Part shown: in pieces, positions 1 to 64,000 of the stretch | Layout of the letters: each line of letters starts with the position of its first letter | Numbering within the stretch: position 1 is the first letter of the stretch | Origin: Shinisaurus crocodilurus | Lineage: Eukaryota; Chordata; Lepidosauria; Squamata; Shinisauridae | Reading direction: 5' to 3' | DNA length: 64,000 nt | Assembly (NCBI GenBank): GCA_021292165.1 | Contig: CM037877.1 | Span: 32,438,197 to 32,502,196, forward strand | Position numbers and translations under genes: made by a program | Notes under the pieces: model-generated | What the model saw: only the letters and a program-made list of their open reading frames with translations | What the model was told of the DNA's origin: nothing | The model's database searches: none

Positions 1-794
1 TGCCAAGATCTAGCCTATAATGCTCTAATTCTCCAGTTAAATGTCTATATCACAAGAACTAAAGCAGACATTAATTGTGACAAGATGTCACCACTTTATT
101 TCATCAATTCTTACAACCCTAGATCTTTTGCGTTTGCTCATTTATGGACTGATAGTTACAGATAGCCAAAGTCAAAACTGTGTATTTCAGGATGGCTGTG
201 ATGCAAGCAGCTGGCTCTACCAGACTGAAAACAGTGCATTCTACTCATGTTGTAAATGCTTTTTACAGACAGCAACCTACAGTAAGAGGCAAAAACTGCT
301 AATCACTTAACATGGATAAAATTACTGCCTATGCTAATAGTATCAAATATCAGACTTCACACTAGCTACCTGGGAGAAGAGTACATTTAAAATTTATTCT
401 GCTCCATTTGAAATTTAGAAATATAAACCATCACTCAGTTCTGATGTACTTTTATACATGCACTCTTCCTGTTTTGCATGCAATAATGTATATGCTCGAA
501 CTCTTTAATGGCATGCATGTACATCACTCAGCTGAATCTGTGTACCAGCTCCACTGAAAAGTAGTGTATCTGAAGTTAGAAAGTTCTTATCTGTGGTGTT
601 AGATTATGACAGCTAATTCACATATCTATCTCATCACAATGATTACGTTTTATATATGCCTGTGTGAACTAGTATTAAATACTGATCATGTAAATATCAG
701 AGAGCTTTGGCTGTGGGGTGGTATAGAAATGAAATAAATAAATAAATATACCACTAGATTAATTTGGAGCCTGTCCACTTGAACTTCCTGACCC

Positions 795-1115
795 GGTTTG
801 CATGACATGACAGGCTCATCGGGGGTCGTTTAACCCATGATGAGCTGCAGCGCGTGCGAACGACATTCAGAATCTGCAACCCCCACTTGGGGGTTGCTGC
901 ATTGTGCAAACCTGGCCACCAAGAGTTATTTGAGGGTTAAACAGCCCTCAACGGTTATGTGATGGTTGCTTAACCCTCGGTGGCTGGGTTCATACAACAT
1001 AGTGACCCCCAAATAGGGGTTGCATAAATGCATATTCAAAATGTTGCCCGGCACATGCTGCAGCCCATCGTGTGTTAAGCAAACCCCAATGAGCCCAGTG
1101 TGTCATCTGAACCTG
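795..1115. mobile_element. Foldback MITE-like inverted repeat
   Basis: The first ~50 bases (ACAGGCTCATCGGGGGTCG onward to GATGAGCTGCAGC) reappear reverse-complemented at the right end (GCTGCAGCCCATCG ... ATGAGCCCAGTGTGT). A second internal inversion, ACCCCCACTTGGGGGTTG, and GTTAAACAGCCC/GGTTGCTTAACC blocks make it foldback-like. No coding potential. Superfamily not resolved and ends approximate. Confidence 0.55.
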
Positions 1116-1399
1116 GCCATTGTATGGCAAAAGTGGAAGAAGCCATAAGGTCCAGAAATTTGGTTGCCACTGGCAATCAGAAAAGAGGGCAGTATCCAAC
1201 CGTGTCATTCCAGAAACTCAAACAGTGTGAGCAGAGCTTGGCCAAATCTTTCCATTGCACAACCACTTGCACATTACACTTTCATAATCCAAACTTTAGC
1301 TGGATTCTCCTCTTACACAAAGCTTGGAACCTAGTTTCTAATAGCACAACATAATTTGTGCTAGCAGAATGACACAGTTGGATCCTGCCCAATAAAATT

Positions 1400-1515
1400 A
1401 TTTATTTACAATTTATTTAAGACATTTATATCTCACCTTTTAGAAAAACTGTCTTACAAGGCGGCTTACAATACCTTAAACCAATTTATAATATAAAAAT
1501 AAACTTAGTTGAAAC
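1400..1515 (-). repeat. L2/CR1-type LINE 3' tail
   Basis: Contains the signature AAGGCGGCTTACAATA and an AT-rich end, which reversed is the common 'gccgcctt...' 3' end of reptile L2-type LINEs. Only the untranslated tail is present. Confidence 0.55.
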
Positions 1516-1573
1516 TAAAAACACATAATTTCATCCTAGCTCTTCTCCTGTAACAGGAGCTCTTGCCATAAGT

Positions 1574-1806
1574 GCCAGTGTTGTGTAGTGGTTAGAGTGT
1601 TGGACTGGGACTCAGGAGATCCGGGTTATAGTCCCCGCTTGGCCATGAAACTCACTGGGTGACTTTGGGCCAGTCACTGACTCTCAGCCTAACCTACCTC
1701 ACAGGGTTGTTGTAAGGATAAAATGGAGAGGAGGAGGAGGATTATGTAAGCCGCCTTGGGTTCCTCTCAGGAAAAAAGGTGGGGTATAAATATAATAAAT
1801 AAATAC
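1574..1806 (+). repeat. tRNA-derived SINE, squamate (Sauria/Squam) type
   Basis: The head TGTAGTGGTTAGAGTGTTGG has a tRNA A-box and GGGTTATAGTCCCC is a B-box remnant. The body carries CACTGGGTGACTTTGGGCCA and CTCACAGGGTTGTTGTAAGG, and the 3' end AAGCCGCCTTGGGTTCC plus (AATA)n. This layout is what I know from lizard and snake SINEs. Confidence 0.8.
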
Positions 1807-1814
1807 ATTTTAAA

Positions 1815-1900
1815 AAATCATAGAATCATAGAATAGTAGAGTTGGAAGGGGTCTATAAGGTCATCGAGTCCAACCCCCTGCTCAATGCAGGAATCCAAGT
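1815..1900 (-). repeat. CR1 LINE 3' terminal fragment
   Basis: ATCATAGAATCATAGAATAG followed by GTTGGAAGGGGTCTATAAGG and TCATCGAGTCCAACCCCCTG is the reverse complement of the amniote CR1 3' end, with its short ATTCTATGA repeats. The same tail is fused to the 5S-headed SINEs of this window. Confidence 0.8.
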
Positions 1901-2685
1901 TTTGTGATTATCTGTACATACTAGACAAACAGGGTGACATCCTTCTTTCTGGAGTACTTCTCAGAGACTAGTCCTGATATCTTGCTTTGACTGATCTGAA
2001 AAGGTGGCCTTGACTAGTGGTAGAAGAGCCTTTAGCCAGACCTGGCCTACTCTGAAATCTTTAAGAAGCTGGTAACAGATCTTTCTCTTTTAAACACTTT
2101 AAAAGCCCCACTGATTTGGGGACAGATTCAAAGGGAAGTTCCTCATCCCCACTCCTATAGTAACTTTGTTTTCCAGTGTCAAGATTGTGGACACTTGTCC
2201 ATGGGCATGTCATGAGTTGGGCATGTCTCAGAAATTCTAGATCTAGAAATGGGCCTAGATTAAGTATCACAGTCAACTATAGGCTTTAGAGAGCAAGACT
2301 GTCTCTACCTTGAAGATTTTAATAATGACTTACTTCTCACCAAGTAGGTATTCCATAAAGGCAACTACCGTATGTTTTCCCCATAAAAAGTACTGATACC
2401 ACTTATGAGGGCTACACAGCAAGTCTCAGTGAGATAGAGGAGAACAAAAATAACTTTCTTCCAAAGTTGTCTATCAAAATTTGCCACATGACTTCTCCAA
2501 CTGGTAAAGATTCTACCTGGAATCCTGAAATCTTTGTCATTATTGTGTTGACTTGTATGGGAAAAAATAGGTTTGCAGCAGAGGTGCCTCCTCTAGAACT
2601 TTCTAGATTGCAGCTCCAGATTTCTCTAATAAGTTTTAGCACTGATTTATAATTTCTGGGGGGGAAATCAAATCCTGTCTCACAG

Positions 2686-2727
2686 GGATGAATAATAATA
2701 ATAACAACAACAACAACAACAACAACA

Positions 2728-2773
<46 letters not shown>
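2686..2773. repeat. Compound (AAC)n/(TTA)n microsatellite at a LINE tail
   Basis: About nine AAC units are followed by about sixteen TTA units. On the minus strand the (TAA)n block lies directly after the LINE 3' end, as in L2-type elements, so it probably grew from the element's own tail. Confidence 0.9.
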
Positions 2774-2775
<2 letters not shown>

Positions 2776-5760
2776 CTGCCTTTTCCATAGTATTGGGACT
2801 CAAGGCGGCTTTACAACATTAACATTTGTACAGTTAAAACATGCCAGGAGACAGTGAAGCTGTTGTAACAGAGAAATTGTATGCTCCCTGTGGCCAGCCC
2901 CAGTCAGCAGTCTGGCAGCAGCTCTTTGAGCCAGCTGAAGTTCCCGAACACTCTTCAGAGGCAGCCCCACGTAGAGCACATTATAGTAATCAAAAACGGG
3001 ATGTAACTAAGGCATGTGTCACTGTGGCCAAATCAGACATCTCCAGGAACGGGCGCAGCTGGCGCACGAGCTTTAACTGTGCAAATGCACTCCTGGCCAC
3101 CGCTGAAACCTGGGCATCCAGGATCAGGGCTGAATCCAGAAGTACACCCAAGCTGCGAACCTGTGCCTTCAGGAGGAGTGTAACCCTGTCCAACACAAGC
3201 TGAATCCCTATTCCTTGATCTGCCTTCCGACTGACCAGGAGCACCTCTGTCTTGTCTGGATTAAGCTTCAATTTGTTTGCCCTCATCCAGTCCATTACTG
3301 CCGACAGACACCGGTTTAACACAACAACAGCTTCCTTGGAATTGGATGGAAAGGAGAAATAGAGTTGGGTGTCATCAGCATACTGGTGACACCGATCCCC
3401 AAAACTCTGGACAACCTCTCCCAATGGCTTCATGTATATGTTAAACAGCATGGGGGAGAAAACAGAACTCTGAGGAACTTCACAGGCCAACGGCCAGGGA
3501 GTCGAACAAAAGTCCCCCAGCACCACCTTCTGGGTCTACCCCTCCAGGAATGAATGGAGCCACTATAAAACAGTGCCTCCAAGTCCCATCCCAGCGAGGC
3601 GGCCCAGAAGGATACCATGGTCCAGCAGAACCAACAGGGACACACTCCCCCTATCTAGTTCCCGGCGTAGGTCACCTACGAAGGTGACCAAAGCTGTTTC
3701 TCTCCCATAACCAGGTCTGAAGTCAGATTGAAATGGATCTAGATAATACATCTCATCCAGGAATCCCTGGAGTTGGGAGGCCACCACGCGCTCCAATACC
3801 TTGCCCAAAAATGGAATATTGGAGACTGGCTGGTAATTTTCTAATATCATGGGGTTCAGGGAGGGCTTTTTCAACAGGGGTCTCACCACTGCCTCCTTCA
3901 GGCAGGCTGGAACCCTGCTTTGACAAAGGGAGGCATTGACCACTCCAATTTTATGAGCCAGGAAGGGCAAAGATCTAGAACACGCATGGTGGCTCTCACC
4001 TCTCCAAGGATCCTGTCCACATCCTCAGGCTGTACAAATTGAAAAGTATCCAACAACAATGGGCAAGCAGGAGCCAAAGTTACATCCACTGGGTCTGTAT
4101 CAACTATAGCGTCCAGGTCAGAGCGGATCTGAGTGACTTTGTCTGCAAAGGGCTGAGCAAATTGTTCACAGTGGCCTCTTGAAAGGTCCAAGTTATGTTC
4201 TTGTGATCTGGTGTGTAAAAGACCCTGGCCACCCGAAACAGCTCTGTACAGGACAGCTCTTTGCAGATGCAATACTGGCAGGAAAACAAATATTATTTTG
4301 CTGCCCGTATTCCCACAGAGTAGGCCTTCAATTAGGATCTAGCCTGTGTTCAATCGGATTCACTCTGAGTTTTCCGCCAATGACGCTCTAGTCGCTGTCT
4401 CACTTGTTTCATCGCTGCCAGCTCCCTAGAAAACCAGGGTGCTGGTATGGCTCCACTTCGTGAGAGAGGATGCTCAGGAGCGATTGTGTCCACTGCCCTG
4501 GTCATTTCTCTATTCCAGAGATCAGCCAGGGCTTCAACAGAATTGCCTGCCGAGGCAACAGGAAAATCCCCAAGAGCCATCAGGAAACCATTAGGATCCA
4601 TCAGCCTCCTGGGGTGGACCATCTTAATTGGCCCTCTACCCCTGCAGAGGTTCTGAGTGCCAGCAAGTCTAAACCCCACCAGGTAGTGATCTGTCCATGA
4701 CAATGGAACTACAGAGAGTTCCTCCACTCTCAGATCCCCATCACCCCATCCAGCACAGAACACTGAGGTCCAGAGTGTGCCCAGTAACATGGATGGGGCC
4801 AGATACCATTTGGGATAGCCCCATGGTTGTCATGGCAGACATGAAGTCCAGAGTCACTCCTGACAATCTCCCAGCACAACAAGCCGAGGAGTCTCCAACA
4901 CCAGCCCAGAGACTACCCCGGCTAGCTCAGGAAGGGAGACTGTTGAGCAGTAGGGTGGACGGTACACCAACAGAATCCCTGTTCTATCCCAGGAACCCAC
5001 CTTCAGATACACACACTCGAACCCAGCAGACTGTGGATGGGATAGGGCACCTGGTCAGGGGAATACAGTCCCGATAGACCACTGCCACTCCACCTCCCCA
5101 CCCCCCAGGTCTTGCCTGCTGCTGGACAGAGAACCCTGGAGGGCAGAGCTGAGAGAGATTAACACACACGCACCCAGCTTCATACAACCAGGTCTCTGTA
5201 ATACAGGCCAGGTTGGCATGCTCATCCAGGATCAAGTCCTGGATAGCAGTTGTTTTACCACTCACCGACCTGGCATTCAGCAGCAGCAGTTTCAACCCAG
5301 GGGGTCGGTTGCCAGGATCATCCAGGTTATTTGAGTTGGGGGACAATGCGGGGACAGCCAGCACCCTGTTGTTGTACTGTCTCTCATTATGGCGTAACTG
5401 TCTCCCTGCTCCATATCTCCCTCTGCCCTGTGTATAACTGTAATGGTTGGCCCCTGACTCCCAACACCTCCCCCTTTCTTTGAGAAACACATCTTTTGTA
5501 TTACAGAATGGCATTGCCCTCTCATGGTAGTAGTGCAGTAGTCCTGCAGGCTCCAGTTGAAACAAGCAGTCCCCCCTTCCTCCTATCAAATAGGATAGGC
5601 CCTCACCCTCGTGTACCCCTGAAGTGGCTCCCCCAAAGGGGCGACTCACGCCAGCGGCAGTCCTGCCTCCGTTGGGGGCTGGTTTTTATGCCCCAGCTTC
5701 CAGAGTTGTTGACCCAGCTTGACTGGACCTGAGCCTGAGGAGGCAAGCCAGAAGTCCCAC
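2774..5760 (-). pseudogene. L2/CR1-type LINE ORF2, decayed
   Basis: Read on the minus strand. An AP-endonuclease block lies at about 5050..5400 (LLLLNARSVSGKTTAIQDLI, CITETWL) and its end at about 4690 (SWTDHYLV). The reverse transcriptase starts near 3900 (LKEAVVRPLLKKPSL, LGKVLERVVASQL, DPFQSDFRPGYG) and the catalytic box is at about 3370 (CHQYADDTQLYFSF). It ends with the C-terminal region (KLKLNPDKTEVLLV). Frameshifts break it into at least five frames. The segment SLLVLLDHGILL near 3625 has lost the motif with the first catalytic Asp (xxAFD), so it cannot encode an active enzyme. Clade assignment (L2 versus CR1) is from recalled motifs. Confidence 0.85.
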
Positions 5761-5986
5761 AGGTGAGGTTGGTCTCTAGCAAGGCAGTAGCACAAGAGCT
5801 GGATCACACTTGCCTTGCGAAGCTAAGAATATAATTTTTCCCTGGCATATTAAAGACCTCTAATTTTAACAGATATAACAGAAACAGCAGAATTTCCCAC
5901 TCTACAAAATGGGTAGGTGGAATTATGATTAAGGCAAAAAAATAGTTGCTACAATGTCATGTTTTGCACTCATCTTTTTTGCATTA

Positions 5987-59660
<53,674 letters not shown>

Positions 59661-59984
59661 TCAGAATAACTGAACAAAATTTATTCAAATGCTCCTTAAA
59701 AAAAGACATTTGTCCTGACCATCTCTCTCTCACCCCACACACATCCTGAAATATATTTTTGAAAATTTAATAAGATGGACCAATTCACATCAGCTTCTTT
59801 TAAAACCGAGTCACCTTTTTTGTTTTGAATTGCCATATAGTAACATTGTCTGACAGTACACTCCTTTTGGGCCTTGTGCAGAAAGCCCATTGTGGGTAAG
59901 TATAGTAGTGATATCAGTTTGTGATAAACTGTGCAGATGCCTGGTTTACCACACAGAAGCCCAAAAAGAGGTTGTGTGAATTGG

Positions 59985-60360
59985 CCCTGAAACTATCAAT
60001 ATAAACCTTGAGATACTCTTTCTTCCATGGGAACTGAGAAACCAGGCTGGTGGGGACTAGGAGAAGGGCCTTTTCTGTGGCAGCCCCCAATTTATGGAAC
60101 TCTCTCCCCAGTGACCTCCGCCATGCCCCTTCCTTGATCAGCTTCCGCCGGGCATTAAAAATGTGGCTTTTCAGGCGGGAATATGGGGTGGGTTAGGGTT
60201 TTTAAGTTTTGTACTGTTTTTAATTGTGTTTTATACTGTGTGTGTGCGTGTGCGTTCCCCCCCCCTCTTGTATTTTATTGGACTGTACATCGCTCAAAGT
60301 GGCCGGATGTCTGGCCAGATGGGCGATTCATAAATATAATAATAAATAAATAAATAAATG
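59985..60360 (+). pseudogene. L2/CR1-type LINE ORF2 C-terminus and 3' UTR
   Basis: The plus strand encodes a frame with RRAFSVAAPNLWNSLP-like sequence (GAAGGGCCTTTTCTGTGGCA), then RRALKMWLF-like residues, then the tail TGGCCAGATGGGCGATTCAT and (AATA)n. ORF1 and the endonuclease are absent. Confidence 0.7.
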
Positions 60361-63300
60361 CAGATACTTCAGAAGAGCAGGAAACACAGAGTTCTAGAAA
60401 ATGGAAGTGGCAACAAGATGATCTACCTCCTGGACAGGCAACGAAGGCTTTTTAGTACCTTAAATGTAGACACCACTATTTTTTTTTCTTGGCCAGGCAG
60501 AGCCATTCCTACCACTAGAGATAGGGTGGTATCTAATTAATCAGTCCTACCAACAGGTGTCTTCTGTCAGCAGAATGGGGAAGGGAGCTATTCCCCCGCC
60601 AGCCCCCTGTATGCCCTCAAAATCTGCTCCAGAGGGTTGATGGAGCTTCTGAAGCAGATTTGAAGGGGGCAGGGTTGCAGTGGGGAGAAAAGGAGAAGAA
60701 AGTCCTGTTGAGTGAGTGGCAGCATTAGCTTTCACCCATCCATTTAATTAATTCTATCTCCCAGTCATGGGATCCACTTTTAGATTCAGCAGATGAAGAG
60801 TACTTTCCCACTCTCCCTTGGTACAGGTTCCCTCAAGTCACCATACACAAATAATCCCTAATCACAATAGGATAGAATAGCTGGTGCTGGGTCAACCGCA
60901 GCTTGGACCCACAGCACTGTGCAAAGAAAGTGAAATATTCCCATTTCATAGCACAGTACTGGGGAGGGGAAAACATTCTGCAGGGTTTGCACCCTGTCAG
61001 AATCACTCTTACTGACCTTTGGCTGCAGATTTCCCCAGGAAGCTCAGAAGTACTGCACACTAACAAATCAGAAAGAAATACAGAACTCCCACTGAAGATA
61101 TTCACTTCCCATTGCGGTTCCAGGCAGTAAACCTATGAAAAAACTACTGTGAAGATCTATTAGCATGATCAGTCATCCTGGAATAACAACTCCACAATTC
61201 AATTCAACCTCTGATTTGTTTACACAATCAAAGAGTTGAAAGGGAGTCAACAACATATGACAATATCAGAGGCTCCTGACTAGAGCTGCCACTTTTTCCC
61301 CCAGCAGGCCCCTTGTGCCTTTAACACCTATATGACAGGCAAAAATTCAACGGATATTGGTTTTCCCATATGTGAACACAATGATGAGGAAAGTTTATCC
61401 TGCTGAATTTTTGCAATCATGCAACTGGTTAACGATACAGTAAGCTTGTCAGGAAAAAAAGTAGTAATCTTGTCTCATCTCTTTCATCCCAGGATAAGTG
61501 ATCATTTAAACTAGAATTTGGTTTAAATCACTGATAGGTAGAGTTCACAGTTCCACACGTAAACAGTGAATTGTGAATTATTAAAGGTAGTCAGAAAAGA
61601 TGTGTAGCAAAAACATCTTAGAGTCTTTCTTCATATAGTCAAGTCATGAGTTGTTATTGTCTCAGGATAGTAACTCTGGAGTAATATGAAACTATATGCA
61701 GATTGTGTCCTAAATTGTTTTTATCAAAGTAGTGACAAGTAAATACTACCAGCTTAATATTATAGGAACATAATATGCATTGTGCCTATTAAAAGGAATA
61801 TTATGTTTACTACTGTATTAATTCTTCCTTTCCCACCCAGTTGCACAATATAGGGGGAAATTAGTTTCTTTTTATTTTTCAATTATTATTTTTTTAAAAA
61901 TAAAAATCAAATTCAGAGCACACTGCTTCTTTCTGTGCCTGCCACATTTATTTGTATTAGAACTGTATTCTACTGGAATGGTATATGATTCCCAGGTGGT
62001 TCCTATTCAGAACCAGACCAGAAACAAACTGCCTGACATGGAGCTACATCAGATACTTTTAGTGTATTTTGTGGCATATTCATGACTGAAACATCTTGTA
62101 ATTGAGAATTTCATGAATTTCTGTTGGAGTTATTTGTTAACTCTCCAACTTTTAGTGTTTGGTTATATAAAAAATAAAAACATAGAGGACAATCCTCTGC
62201 ATACTTCCATTTAAGTCTTATGTGCACTACTCTGAAAATGAAAGTCCCCTGCCACTTACTCTCACTTCCCCATGCAGAGAGCTGACCCACTGGCATACAG
62301 CAGGGGGGTGGGGGACGGGACGGGACAAGGAGCTGGATCACACCTACATTTCCAGATTGCTTTCAGTGGCATAGTATCTTATTTTTACTTTCCCCGTTAA
62401 CTATCAACATAAATGGTATGTCTACAGCATGCCTGCCATTTTCTTCACACTCTGCAGCTATTATTACTGTGATCAGTGTATGCTATTTGTATTGCATCAA
62501 ATGCCTATTTCAATTAGCGTCTTTCTCCTGGGTTCTCTTCCACTATTTGGAGTTCCTCCAAAAACAAGTACAAAAGGATGATATTGTGTGCTGACTTTCC
62601 ACATGTATATTGCATTGCATTATTAATTGCAGTGACCAGGTAGTCTGAGAAGTGATTTCCCCCCCTCTTTGATAGCTCCTCTACACTTTCCCTTGTCTCT
62701 GCCCAGATTTCTTTTTCTTTCATACAACCAAACTCCTTGTTTGACTTGAGAGTTTAGCTAAAATTCAGAGCGGTAATGAGCTTCTGCACCATGTAGAGAT
62801 TCATCCAGATATAGAGGCTCCTTGTATATTTGGGAGCATGAGAATGCAGGGGCACATGCAAAGCCTGGGGTGGAAACCAGCAATGAGACTAGGTATCAGC
62901 TGCAGCGTTTCTACCTCCTAGCCTCTCCCTCTGCTTATCCTGTTCTCAGGGCACCATATGGGTGAAATAAATAAGTTCAGTGGCAGGAATCAATGAAATA
63001 TTCATGTTGCTCTCTGTGTCTGTCAACATGAAATATTGGCTCAGGAAGTGGGAGCAGCTTCTGACATTTGAGATTCCCAGTGAGGATAGTGTGGTTTGGA
63101 CTGCCAATTAGCTAGTCCAGAGGTTCTCAAAATGTGGTCTTAGGATCACTGGTGGTCCACAAGCTCCATTCAGATGATCTATGGAAAGGTGGAACAGTTG
63201 AGAATATCTGTACTTGGCCCTGCACTTGATCATTTTCTGATGACAGAGATGTTTTGACCAGGGCCAGATGATTGAACAGTTTGACAAGCCTGGCATAGGA

Positions 63301-63837
63301 TCTGTGACTTTTATAATACAGCACTGGTGCAGTTTCTTGATTTCTCTCTAAAAAAATCACTAGTTAAAGATACCTGTGGCTTGACCTTGTGCCCTGGTTT
63401 TGACAACGAAACCAGCTCTGAAGGGAAAAAATGTTATTAAAATATGAGTTATCTATGTGCTATGATGTGTAGAACACACAAAAAAAAGTTTAAGAGGTTG
63501 CTGAAACCCCCAGTAATTTTGAAGCAGTCAGGGGTGGGGGTGGGGGAGTTTGAGAATCACTAAGTTAGTCATCTAGTACAGAGTAATGTGCAATATGCAA
63601 TAATAAATATTCTTATGCAATTTCATTTGTATGCCTCAGGGTCATTCAATTCAGTAACTTTTTAAAAATTAGGTATCTTCTGATTCAATTTTAATAACAT
63701 TTTTGGATAGTTTAATATTATTTGTAAGTCTGTTATCTCTGATAATTCAATATCATCTTTAAAAAGAGAGAAATATTTCGAGAATATTGTACTGAAAGCA
63801 GGAAAAGCAAAGAAGAAAGCACAAAAAGTCACCTAAG

Positions 63838-63927
63838 GCTTCAATTCTATACCCACATACTTGGGAGCAAGCTTCATGGAACTCAATGGGATTTACTTCT
63901 GAGTAGATGTATAGGATTGCACTGTAA
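63838..63927. repeat. GCAATCCTATAC-type MITE
   Basis: TCAATTCTATACCCACATAC ... CTCAATGGGATTTACTTCTG ... ATGTATAGGATTGCACTG. Confidence 0.75.
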
Positions 63928-64000
63928 AAGTCTATGATTTTTTAAAACAAAATTATCACTTTCAAGATTATTTCAATAAAGATTTAAAAACATAAATGTT

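Noticed and set aside
2774..5760. Possible host gene from the long minus-strand frames
   Set aside because: Endonuclease and YADD reverse transcriptase motifs in broken order identify a dead LINE.
63371..63420. A splice-like block on the minus strand (AAGCCACAG followed by GTATC) upstream of the disintegrin exon
   Set aside because: None of its three frames matches the expected start of the disintegrin-like domain (DADEQCRFQ-type sequence), and there is no good acceptor.

Overview
This is a 64 kb window of vertebrate nuclear DNA. The one host gene that can be supported is on the minus strand: 13 consecutive, in-phase internal exons of a secreted ADAMTS metalloprotease that I recognise as ADAMTS6. 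Together they encode 577 residues. Transcription runs from high to low coordinates. The first exon seen (59526..59633) lies in the disintegrin-like domain. The last (6013..6169) lies in the fifth thrombospondin type 1 repeat (TSR5). Propeptide and protease exons should lie beyond 64000. The terminal PLAC exon was not found and probably lies before position 1.

The other roughly 97% is intronic and rich in mobile elements: tRNA-derived SINEs of the squamate type, a 5S-rRNA-headed SINE with a CR1-like tail, L2/CR1-type LINEs, a 5'-truncated L1 with target-site duplications, a retroelement with a CCHC knuckle (possibly DIRS-like), a Tc1/mariner element, hAT- and Harbinger-like MITEs, and microsatellites. 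This mix of many LINE clades and DNA transposons points to a squamate reptile, probably a lizard. That is an inference from repeat content; tuatara is not excluded.

Layout: 1-6 kb, downstream intron with SINE, CR1 tail and a dead LINE. 6-13 kb, TSR exons among L2 pieces and hAT palindromes. 12-21 kb, an 8.8 kb intron with a ~180-bp degenerate tandem array. 21-32 kb, spacer, Cys-rich and TSR1 exons, with a knuckle-bearing retroelement split by a GC-rich hAT insert and an 878-bp hAT element built of GAGTC repeats. 32-38 kb, LINE composites and a 1.2 kb L1. 38-47 kb, a 2.78 kb Tc1 element that carries an intronless RING/TRAF-finger gene copy. 47-64 kb, a 12.5 kb intron with MITEs, then the disintegrin exon.

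Most notable non-host structure: the Tc1/mariner element at 40322..43104. It has ~210-bp terminal inverted repeats and TA flanks, a dead DDE transposase, a nested 5S-SINE, and a RING-finger gene copy bounded by 14-bp direct repeats.
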